Part shown: positions 7,841-13,363 of the stretch, in pieces
Layout of the letters: each line of letters starts with the position of its first letter
Position numbering within the stretch: the first letter of the stretch is position 1
Assembly: GCA_039029935.1 (NCBI GenBank)
Contig: JBCCFC010000229.1
Span: forward strand, 1 to 13,363
Direction: 5' to 3'
DNA from: G039029935 sp039029935
GTDB lineage: Bacteria; Chloroflexota; Anaerolineae; Caldilineales; Caldilineaceae
Length of the DNA: 13,363 bases
The notes under the pieces: model-generated
Seen by the model: the letters and a program-made list of their open reading frames with translations, nothing else
Told to the model about the DNA's origin: nothing
Database searches by the model: none
Program-made: the position numbers and the translations under genes

Positions 7841-7930
7841 CGTTAGCACATAGTATCCTTGCCTCTGCTCTTCTATGAGTATAGACCTAACTTTATATGT
7901 TTCGATGAGTATTTAATCGGGAGCGGTAAG

Positions 7931-9280
7931 ATGAAACAACTAGCGATTGTTGGTGCAGGTCTGGTAGGAAATCTACTTGCCCTATACCTAGCACGGGCGG
8001 GCTATCAAGTCTCTGTCTACGAACGACTGCCCGATCCGCGTATCACTTCTTTACGAGCGGATCGCTCAGTCAATATCACGGTTGCGGTACGGGGGTTTTG
8101 TGCGTTGGATGCAGTCGGCATTGGCGACATCGTCCGCCAAAACGCAATTCCTATCTACGGACGGATCATTCATGATGAAAAAGGTGACTGCACCTATCAG
8201 CCATACGGTGCAAACCGCGAAGCCAATCAGGCAATTCGTCGCCGCGATCTGCATCGCATTTTGTTGGACGCGGCAGATGTGCACCCAAATGTCACGTTCT
8301 GTTTTAATGCAACCTGTACAGATTTGGATTTGGCGACCAATACCTTGTACTTTCGCCAAAACGACGATGGCAGCATGATAGATGTACAGGCTGACCGCAT
8401 TTTCGCCGCTGATGGTGCATTCTCGACAGTGCGTTACATCTTACAGCGTCAAAAGCGGTTTGACTATGTTCAACAGTTTCTCAGTCACGGCTACCGGGAA
8501 ATCACCTTGTCCGCCAACCAGGATGGGTCCCCACCGTTTGATCGCAACGCCTTTCATATCTGGCCGCGCGCAAACATTGTCCTTTATGGCTTTGCGAATT
8601 TAGATGGAACCTTCACGCTCTCACTCGTGATGCCCCATGAAGGCAATGTCTCAAACGAGACAATAAACGACCCGCAGACGTTGCGGCAACTATTTACCTG
8701 TCAATTTCCCGATGTGCTACCACTGTTGGAACCGATTTTGGCAGAAGCGTTTCAAAATCCCTTTGAATCCATGGTGACCATCAAGTGCTATCCTTGGGTC
8801 TACCAAAATCGCATCGCGCTGATCGGTGACGCTTGTCATGCAATTTTACCCTTTTATGGTCAGGGGGCAAATGCTGGTTTTGAAGATTGTATGGTCCTGA
8901 TGAATGCGTTGGATACACACAACGGCAATTGGGGGGCGGCGTTGCATCACTACCAAACGATGCGCAAAACGGACACGGATACCATCGCCAATCTCTGCTC
9001 CGAACATTTTGTCGAGATTATGGATCATGTAAGCGAACCGGATTTTCAGCGACGCAAAGAGATCGAGCGTATCCTCACGACCCATATGCCCGAACGTACA
9101 TCGCTCTACCACAACATCTCATTTACAAATATGCGGTATACACAGGCGGTTCAAATGGAAACGCAACACCGACAGTTGGTTGATCACTTGATGACTATCG
9201 AGGATATTGACACAAAATTGCGCATCCCCGAAGCGGTTCAGGCAATGATGGCAAGCGTAAACGGCTTTTCTGCCGAATAA
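7931..9280 (+). CDS. kmo: FAD-dependent monooxygenase, kynurenine 3-monooxygenase-like
   Basis: A 449-residue class A flavoprotein hydroxylase, best matched to kynurenine 3-monooxygenase, which converts L-kynurenine to 3-hydroxykynurenine with NADPH and O2. Visible elements are the FAD Rossmann motif GAGLVG (8-13), the R-x-D-L-H segment (104-108), DG at 161-162, HGYRE (186-190), HIWPR (209-213) followed by F-A-N-L-D-G-T-F-T-L, and GD (299-300) leading into PFYGQGANAGFED (307-319). The last three are hallmarks of this family. The ATG at 7931 is preceded by GGGAG (7919-7923) at good spacing. The frame is open back to 7859 via TTG, which is rejected. No kynureninase, tryptophan dioxygenase or 3-hydroxyanthranilate gene is nearby, so the pathway context is missing and a related aromatic substrate is possible. 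Confidence 0.8.
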   Translation: MKQLAIVGAGLVGNLLALYLARAGYQVSVYERLPDPRITSLRADRSVNITVAVRGFCALDAVGIGDIVRQNAIPIYGRIIHDEKGDCTYQPYGANREANQAIRRRDLHRILLDAADVHPNVTFCFNATCTDLDLATNTLYFRQNDDGSMIDVQADRIFAADGAFSTVRYILQRQKRFDYVQQFLSHGYREITLSANQDGSPPFDRNAFHIWPRANIVLYGFANLDGTFTLSLVMPHEGNVSNETINDPQTLRQLFTCQFPDVLPLLEPILAEAFQNPFESMVTIKCYPWVYQNRIALIGDACHAILPFYGQGANAGFEDCMVLMNALDTHNGNWGAALHHYQTMRKTDTDTIANLCSEHFVEIMDHVSEPDFQRRKEIERILTTHMPERTSLYHNISFTNMRYTQAVQMETQHRQLVDHLMTIEDIDTKLRIPEAVQAMMASVNGFSAE

Positions 9281-9285
9281 GAGGA

Positions 9286-9570
9286 TTGCTTTCGTTCGTC
9301 CTTGTCTCGGGCGATAGGACGTTGGTAGGTGCGATTGCGTTGCAACCCACAAGCCATCCAGAGGCCAAAGCGGTTGTTGCCGAATTAAAAAGGCGTCGTT
9401 TGTCGGTCAACATGATTTTAGGGGATCAAGAAGGCCCAACCCGTCAACTAGCCCAAGAACTAGGGTCCTTGTTTATCAGCCGCTTGTCGGTAGGGGGCGT
9501 TTTTGGAAACACAATGTTACCGATGTTAAAATATGGACATCATTTGGGTACGAAGGATGAGATATCCTAA
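9286..9570 (+). pseudogene. Remnant of a heavy-metal P-type ATPase (HAD domain fragment)
   Basis: The readable frame of about 95 residues contains a stretch typical of the phosphorylation (HAD) domain of P1B-type metal ATPases: V-G-A-I-A-L-Q-P-T, then P-E-A-K-A-V-V-A-E-L-K-R-R, then GDQEGPTRQLAQELG. Consensus positions look decayed: the usual R-P-E-A reads H-P-E-A and the usual S-G-D reads L-G-D. The DKTGT phosphorylation site upstream and the GDGxNDAP motif downstream are both missing, and similarity stops abruptly after L-G, with no continuation in the other two plus-strand frames. The only start is a TTG with poorly spaced GAGG, five bases after the monooxygenase stop. It cannot be a working transporter and is read as a gene relic. 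Confidence 0.75.
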
Positions 9571-9636
9571 TGACAACCAGCTTTTGCCCTGCACATTCGG
9601 ACCCAACAAATAAGAGCGTTCGTATCAACACTTTTT

Positions 9637-9708
9637 GCTCATCTACTGAGGTCACGGACATGAATGATTACATTGTTTCATGTCCCTCAGAGATGAGCCA
9701 TTTTTTTT
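9637..9708 (+). terminator. Strong long-stem factor-independent terminator
   Basis: GCTCATCT (9637-9644) pairs with AGATGAGC (9691-9698), CTGAG (9646-9650) with CTCAG (9686-9690), and GGACATGAA (9656-9664) with TTCATGTCC (9677-9685). This gives about 22 pairs with one small bulge and one five-base bulge on the left strand. Eight T residues (9701-9708) follow. It would end transcripts from the monooxygenase/remnant side. Because it lies only 23 bases before the MFS start, that gene needs a promoter overlapping or upstream of the hairpin, or depends on read-through. Confidence 0.85.
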
Positions 9709-9731
9709 GACAAAAAGGTGCAAGATTTGCC

Positions 9732-11114
9732 ATGTTAAAATCAACATCGGTCTCTGAAACACAGATAGGCGATGCACAAACCCAAGACAGGGGTGCTTGG
9801 GTTCACAGATTCCCCTTCTACTATGGGTGGATTATTTTATTCTCTGCTGGTTTCACGATGATTATGACCTCACCTGGGCAGACCTTTGGGGTTTCTATTT
9901 TTATTGAACGATTTATCACTGAGCTAGGCATCAGTCGCTCTTGGGTGAGTACCTATTATGCGATTGGCACATTGACGGGAAGCCTCACCCTCACCTTTAT
10001 CGGGCGACAGATTGATCGTCGTGGTCCACGCATGATGGTCGTCATCATTGCGGTCCTCTTTGGGCTGGCGTGTATCTACATGAGCAGTGTTCAAAACTGG
10101 ATCATGCTCTTGGTGGGCTTTACCCTGTTGCGCATGTTGGGCCAAGGCGGACTGTCGCTGGTCAGTTCCAACGTCATCAATCAGTGGTGGATTCGTCGCC
10201 GTGGCACGGTATTGGGGATTTCCGGCGTCTTTACAGCATTGGCGGGTATGGGTGCGGCCCCCAATGTCCTCAACTGGCTAGTGATCACCTATGGTTGGCG
10301 CACATCCTATATCATTATGGGCGTTGTATTGGTGGTGCTTGTTGCCCCATTTGGCTATCTGATGTATCGCAATAAACCCGAGCATCATGGGTTATTGCCC
10401 GATGGGGATGGCAAGGTCGCAGGAGCAGATGGTGTCGCCGCAGATGGAACCACACAGACGGTTGAGGTTGAAGAAAATTGGACCCTGCAAGAGGCACTGC
10501 ACACCTCTGTCTATTGGGTATTCACCATCGGTCTGGCGTCAATGGCTTCATTGGGGACAGGGTTGACCTTTCACATCGTCAGCATCTTTGAGGATAGCGG
10601 TTTACCCGCTGAGTTAGCCGCACTCGTTTTTGTCCCCGTCGCGATTACGATGGCTGTGACAAATTTGTTTGCGGGTGCATTGGTGGATGGTGTTGATGTT
10701 CCGATAGGCACAGATGCCAATGGTGAACGCAGGAGCATTCGATTACAAATTCGGCTACGTACGTTGAACGCCATCGGTCTCGTCCTTCATGCCGTTTCAC
10801 TGTGGATGGTTCCTTATTTAGACATCACGGGCTTGTCGGTCATGTTTGGTCTTCTATTAGGGCTGACCTTTGGCTTGATGCGTACCGTGAGCATGGTGGC
10901 ATGGGCACGCTATTTTGGTCGCCAGAATCTGGGGGCAATTGCTGGGCTGACATCAACCATCGTCGCTGGTAGCTCGGCTCTTGGCCCAATGGTAATGGGC
11001 ATTGCACGTGATCAGTTGGGCAGTTACAATTCAACATTGAATATATTGGCATTTTTGCCGTTGATATTTGGCATTGCCTGTTTATTTGTAGATCGACCCA
11101 CCAAGGCAAAATGA
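9732..11114 (+). CDS. Major facilitator superfamily transporter (OFA/monocarboxylate-like)
   Basis: A 460-residue secondary transporter with about twelve hydrophobic segments in two halves. The loop between helices 2 and 3 carries the MFS motif A variant G-R-Q-I-D-R-R-G-P-R (91-100). After helix 6 comes a hydrophilic central loop (about 213-255) with P-E-H-H-G-L-L-P-D-G, a pattern common in oxalate/formate-antiporter-like and monocarboxylate-like MFS proteins. A second charged insert (about 318-340) lies in the C-terminal half between helices 8 and 9. The first 25 residues are a hydrophilic cytoplasmic tail. The ATG at 9732 is preceded by AAGGTG (9715-9720) at long spacing. It stands alone after a strong terminator and converges on the amine oxidase gene with 39 bases between stops. 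The transported compound is unknown; organic acids are only a family-level guess. Confidence 0.88.
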   Translation: MLKSTSVSETQIGDAQTQDRGAWVHRFPFYYGWIILFSAGFTMIMTSPGQTFGVSIFIERFITELGISRSWVSTYYAIGTLTGSLTLTFIGRQIDRRGPRMMVVIIAVLFGLACIYMSSVQNWIMLLVGFTLLRMLGQGGLSLVSSNVINQWWIRRRGTVLGISGVFTALAGMGAAPNVLNWLVITYGWRTSYIIMGVVLVVLVAPFGYLMYRNKPEHHGLLPDGDGKVAGADGVAADGTTQTVEVEENWTLQEALHTSVYWVFTIGLASMASLGTGLTFHIVSIFEDSGLPAELAALVFVPVAITMAVTNLFAGALVDGVDVPIGTDANGERRSIRLQIRLRTLNAIGLVLHAVSLWMVPYLDITGLSVMFGLLLGLTFGLMRTVSMVAWARYFGRQNLGAIAGLTSTIVAGSSALGPMVMGIARDQLGSYNSTLNILAFLPLIFGIACLFVDRPTKAK

Positions 11115-11153
11115 TGCCTGCCAAAACAATTATGAATGCGTAGGGCTATGACC

Positions 11154-12584
11154 TTACCCAAACGAATCGCACACTCTTTTCGCCGCCATCAACCCCGAAA
11201 TGTAGGCGCCATGAATCGTTGATGATTGATCGACACTGGTATGCTCACCCGCAAAGGTCAACCGCCCGTTGAGCATGGCGGCAAATGCTTCTCGGTCTGC
11301 GGTGGTGGAGCCAACGCCCTCACCGGAATAGGAGCCACCTGTAAAGGGTGAGTTGGACCAGTCGGAGACGATAAACTGCTCTGGCTCTGGAATATCATCG
11401 CCGTAGATTTGGCGCAGCCGTTGCATGGCGATGGCAAGGGCGTCCTCTGGAGGCATGGACTCTAGCTGTTGGGCAAAATCCGTGCCCGCAAACATCACTA
11501 AGCCGGACTGACCGAGCAGAGGCAGCAAGTTGAAGAAGACGACATGCTCACCCGCCCCATAGTTACCTGTTTCGGCACCAATGGACCCAATCACTTGCTG
11601 ATTTTTGTCCCAAAAGACGCTGGGAAAGGTCATGGCTAATTTGTAAAAATGACCAAAGACAAGGGTTTGGATGGCGTGTTGAATTGGGTTTGGTAGTGCT
11701 GGCCCAAAGGCAATCGTCTCCTGTTTGAGGACACCCAATGGTACAGTGACAATACAACGGTCGGTCTCAAAGGCAGCTTGATTGGTGCGCACAATGACTT
11801 TATCAGGCTGGCTATAGTCGATGGCTTCGACAATCTGGTTATGTTCGATGGTCAGCCCACGTGCCAACGCTGCCGTTATCTGACCCAGGCCACCAACCAC
11901 CCAGTGTTCTTCACCCTCCCAGCCACCGTCAAGGGGTAGCCCTTTGGCACTCACCTCACTAGGCCGCAGAGAATACGATTGGTGAAAGTCGCCATAGTAC
12001 ATAAAATTTAAGAATCGACGGCGGAACGGTGACAAACCATCCAACACGCCCAATTCATCCAGTACGTCGGCCACTGACTGGTCTGTTGTCAATTCAGAGG
12101 CGGCATCATACAGTGCCGTACTGTCGCTGCTGTAGCGAAGATAATTGCGGGCAAGGCTAAGAAACCCCACTCTGCTGCCGTCGCTATCATAGATACGGAC
12201 TGACAGGTCTTCGGTCGGCGGTGACAAGGCAAGACCATTGGCTTCCACCAATTCCGTGATGGGGTTGCCATCGATCCCATGAATCCACGATGCCCCCATA
12301 TCCAGCCCAAACCCCAGATCATCCCGCGTCCACACACGCCCGCCAACGCGGTCACGCGCTTCGAGTACAGTGACGGTGTAGCCAGCATCATGCAACATAC
12401 GCGCTGCACCCAGCCCCGCCAAGCCGCTGCCAATGACCAAAATCGTCCCAGCGTTGGCGTCACAGGTGAGATCAAGCTGGTCAAACAGGTCGGCTTGTGT
12501 CAGCTCATCGCTTGCGCCACAGGAGGCTCCCATCAGCCCCAAGAGCGCAACACTGGTCAACTGCAAAAATGCACGACGGTCCAT
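11154..12584 (-). CDS. Tat-exported flavin amine oxidase (polyamine oxidase-like)
   Basis: A 476-residue FAD amine oxidase. The N-terminus MDRRAFLQL plus a hydrophobic run ending L-M-G-A-S-C22 reads as a twin-arginine signal with a possible, non-classical lipobox, so the enzyme probably acts outside the cytoplasmic membrane, folded with its FAD. FAD motifs are GSGLAGLGAA (52-61) and the second strand L-E-A-R-D-R-V-G-G-R-V-W (74-85). GASWIHG (97-103), the active-site lysine K315 in F-G-H-F-Y-K, FAGEHTS (444-450) and T-I-H-G-A-Y-I-S-G (456-464) match polyamine oxidases and LSD1-type oxidases. The start at 12584 has a near-perfect ribosome site GAGGAGGAG (complement of 12591-12599), six bases away. 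A longer frame to 12635 is rejected. It lies 14 bases after the GNAT stop and is likely cotranscribed. The exact amine substrate is not provable here. Confidence 0.9.
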   Translation of the reverse strand: MDRRAFLQLTSVALLGLMGASCGASDELTQADLFDQLDLTCDANAGTILVIGSGLAGLGAARMLHDAGYTVTVLEARDRVGGRVWTRDDLGFGLDMGASWIHGIDGNPITELVEANGLALSPPTEDLSVRIYDSDGSRVGFLSLARNYLRYSSDSTALYDAASELTTDQSVADVLDELGVLDGLSPFRRRFLNFMYYGDFHQSYSLRPSEVSAKGLPLDGGWEGEEHWVVGGLGQITAALARGLTIEHNQIVEAIDYSQPDKVIVRTNQAAFETDRCIVTVPLGVLKQETIAFGPALPNPIQHAIQTLVFGHFYKLAMTFPSVFWDKNQQVIGSIGAETGNYGAGEHVVFFNLLPLLGQSGLVMFAGTDFAQQLESMPPEDALAIAMQRLRQIYGDDIPEPEQFIVSDWSNSPFTGGSYSGEGVGSTTADREAFAAMLNGRLTFAGEHTSVDQSSTIHGAYISGLMAAKRVCDSFG

Positions 12585-12590
12585 AAGATA

Positions 12591-12599
12591 CTCCTCCTC
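12591..12599 (-). promoter_or_regulatory. Strong ribosome binding site of the amine oxidase gene
   Basis: Read on the minus strand the site is GAGGAGGAG, six bases before the ATG at 12584, and it touches the last base of the GNAT stop codon. It fixes the amine oxidase start just upstream of the Tat signal and argues for a two-gene operon. Confidence 0.8.
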
Positions 12600-13138
12600 T
12601 ATGTAGTCATCCATGCTTCTCTGGTTATGGCACACACCGACAACTCTACAGGCTCCTCAAACTTGTCCCATGTCTGATACTCCGTGCGTACCACCGTCAT
12701 GCCACATTTTTCTTGCACACGGGTGGAGGCGGGGTTGGCGGTCATGGCGGCACTGCGAACTTGGTTCACGGTGGCGCAGGTGCGAAAGCCCCAATCCAAT
12801 ACGGCACGAACCGCCTCGGTCATGAGTCCGCGATTCCAGTATGCCTCATCCATTGCATAATCAACCGACCCCACCAGCTCGTCCGAAATGCTAAACTCAA
12901 TCACACCAATCACAGTTAGCTCACCCTGTATCCGTATTGACCACGCAAATTCATTGTCGGGGCTGTTGACCACACTGCGCACAAAAGCTTCGGTTTCGGC
13001 AAATTGCTTGGGCGGTGGGGCAGTGGTGTAACGGAGGACGTTGGGGTTGCGGACATAGTTGTAAATATCGAGTGCGTCTTCCATGCAGACTTGGCGTAAC
13101 ACAAGGCGGTCGGTGTTGATATCTGGTACGCGTTTCAT
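12599..13138 (-). CDS. GNAT family N-acetyltransferase (RimJ/RimL-like)
   Basis: A 179-residue acetyl-CoA-dependent acetyltransferase. It begins T-D-R-L-V-L-R (9-15), the usual first strand of RimJ/RimL-type GNATs. The central strands are G-V-I-E-F (78-82) and V-D-Y-A-M-D (92-97), followed by the acetyl-CoA loop W-N-R-G-L-M-T-E-A (101-109) and the late N-x-A-S-x-R-V-x-E-K-x-G-M (135-147) helix-turn that closes the site. Length is typical. The ATG at 13138 has GAGGA six bases upstream on the minus strand. A longer frame to 13204 would run into the palindromic repeat and is rejected. It is the first gene of a likely operon with the amine oxidase. Target could be a protein N-terminus, an amine or an antibiotic; the sequence does not decide. 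Its 5' end is copied in inverted orientation at 13319-13363. Confidence 0.88.
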   Translation of the reverse strand: MKRVPDINTDRLVLRQVCMEDALDIYNYVRNPNVLRYTTAPPPKQFAETEAFVRSVVNSPDNEFAWSIRIQGELTVIGVIEFSISDELVGSVDYAMDEAYWNRGLMTEAVRAVLDWGFRTCATVNQVRSAAMTANPASTRVQEKCGMTVVRTEYQTWDKFEEPVELSVCAITREAWMTT

Positions 13139-13170
13139 GATAATTCCTCGCTTATGGACAAAGGAAAGTT

Positions 13171-13234
13171 TCGCAGGTTGTCTACCTGCGCCACAGATAA
13201 TCAATCTGTGATACTTGTTTGTACGTGCCTATTC
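13171..13234 (+). repeat. Second copy of the cloverleaf-like interspersed repeat
   Basis: It aligns with 23-86 in the same orientation with 8 differences over 64 positions. Both internal hairpins are preserved (CGCAGGT with ACCTGCG, CACAGAT with ATCTGTG), but the outer stem is altered because the left flank reads AGTTTC. It lies between two divergent GNAT starts. Confidence 0.85.
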
Positions 13235-13240
13235 AAGAAA

Positions 13241-13285
13241 CAGTATCACAGGTTGGCTACCTGCGGCGCAGGTAGACAACCTGCG
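13241..13285 (+). repeat. Partial and inverted copies of the same repeat
   Basis: Positions 13241-13265 match 18-42 with one difference (24 of 25). Directly adjoining is an inverted hairpin unit, CGCAGGT-agaca-ACCTGCG type, which is the right-hand arm of the large inverted duplication. The joint contains a CCTGCGGCGCAGG palindrome (13260-13272). Confidence 0.75.
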
Positions 13286-13318
13286 AAACTTTCCTTTGTC
13301 CATAAGCGAGGACTTATC

Positions 13319-13363
13319 ATGAAACGCGTACCAGATATCAACACCGACCGCCTTGTGTTACGC
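13319..13363 (+). CDS. Second GNAT acetyltransferase, 5' end only (runs off the window)
   Basis: The ATG at 13319 is preceded by GAGGA with six bases spacing. The 15 visible codons are identical in sequence to the start of the minus-strand GNAT gene and encode MKRVPDINTDRLVLR. It is transcribed away from that gene, toward the right edge. Whether it continues as a full paralogue or is a short duplicated scrap cannot be seen. Confidence 0.7.
   Translation, partial: MKRVPDINTDRLVLR

Larger units (their letters stand above)
13094..13363. repeat. Near-perfect inverted duplication of the GNAT 5' end and upstream region
   Basis: Bases 13094-13192 are repeated in inverted form at 13265-13363, with one mismatch over 99 positions (13145-region AATT versus ACTT in the leader), separated by 72 bases. 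Each arm contains the first 15 GNAT codons, identical in both, the GAGGA ribosome site and a shared leader. The left arm begins inside the coding region and the right arm reaches the window edge, so the true length is unknown. The loop carries further copies of the palindromic repeat. Confidence 0.92.

Noticed and set aside
7859..7885. Promoter for the monooxygenase gene (TTGCCT and TATAGA)
   Set aside because: The spacing is only 15 bases and the match is poor, so it cannot be told from chance.
13139..13204. N-terminal extension of the minus-strand GNAT
   Set aside because: It would be translated from the palindromic repeat, and the ATG at 13138 has GAGGA at good spacing.
1..13363. Composite transposon bounded by the end repeats
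   Set aside because: The repeats look like a dispersed intergenic family, no transposase is present, and the window edges are arbitrary.

Overview
The window is a stretch of bacterial chromosome with roughly balanced base composition. It holds eleven complete or partial protein genes, one gene remnant and several repeats, and no RNA gene or CRISPR array was seen. The cloverleaf-like intergenic repeats, the heptamer tandem repeats, the kinase fused to a 'QWxxLR' membrane domain and the general protein style suggest a Chloroflexota (Anaerolineae/Caldilineae/Herpetosiphon-like) genome. A cyanobacterium-like genome is the alternative. This assignment is inference, because no ribosomal or other phylogenetic marker is present.

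Left part (1-4316): a folded interspersed repeat and a factor-independent terminator close an unseen upstream gene. Then comes an ABC-2 type exporter operon: the ATPase (255-1286), a first permease (1289-2116), an unusual heptamer-repeat spacer (2121-2249) and a second permease (2268-3056). A class IV PLP aminotransferase (3129-3992) follows on the same strand. About 320 bases without a gene carry a putative small inverted-repeat element (4202-4291).

Middle part (4317-9731): a cytoplasmic Cys-type sulfatase (4317-5747) is followed 17 bases later by an atypical Hanks-type protein kinase with a zinc-ribbon and a C-terminal multi-pass membrane domain (5765-7840). Next is a kynurenine 3-monooxygenase-like flavoprotein (7931-9280). 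After it lies a decayed fragment of a heavy-metal P-type ATPase (9286-9570) and a strong long-stem terminator (9637-9708).

Right part (9732-13363): an MFS transporter (9732-11114) converges on a minus-strand pair made of a RimJ/RimL-like GNAT acetyltransferase (12599-13138) and a Tat-exported flavin amine oxidase of polyamine-oxidase type (11154-12584). The GNAT start and upstream region are duplicated in inverted orientation at the window edge. A second, divergent GNAT copy therefore begins at 13319 and runs out of the window. The same intergenic repeat family occurs at both ends of the window.

The window looks like ordinary metabolic and transport genes with accessory traits rather than a defence island. 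The most unusual items are the inverted GNAT duplication with its folded repeat loop, the kinase/zinc-ribbon/membrane fusion without its usual phosphatase or VWA partners, the mutually complementary heptamer arrays inside the exporter operon, and the P-type ATPase remnant.
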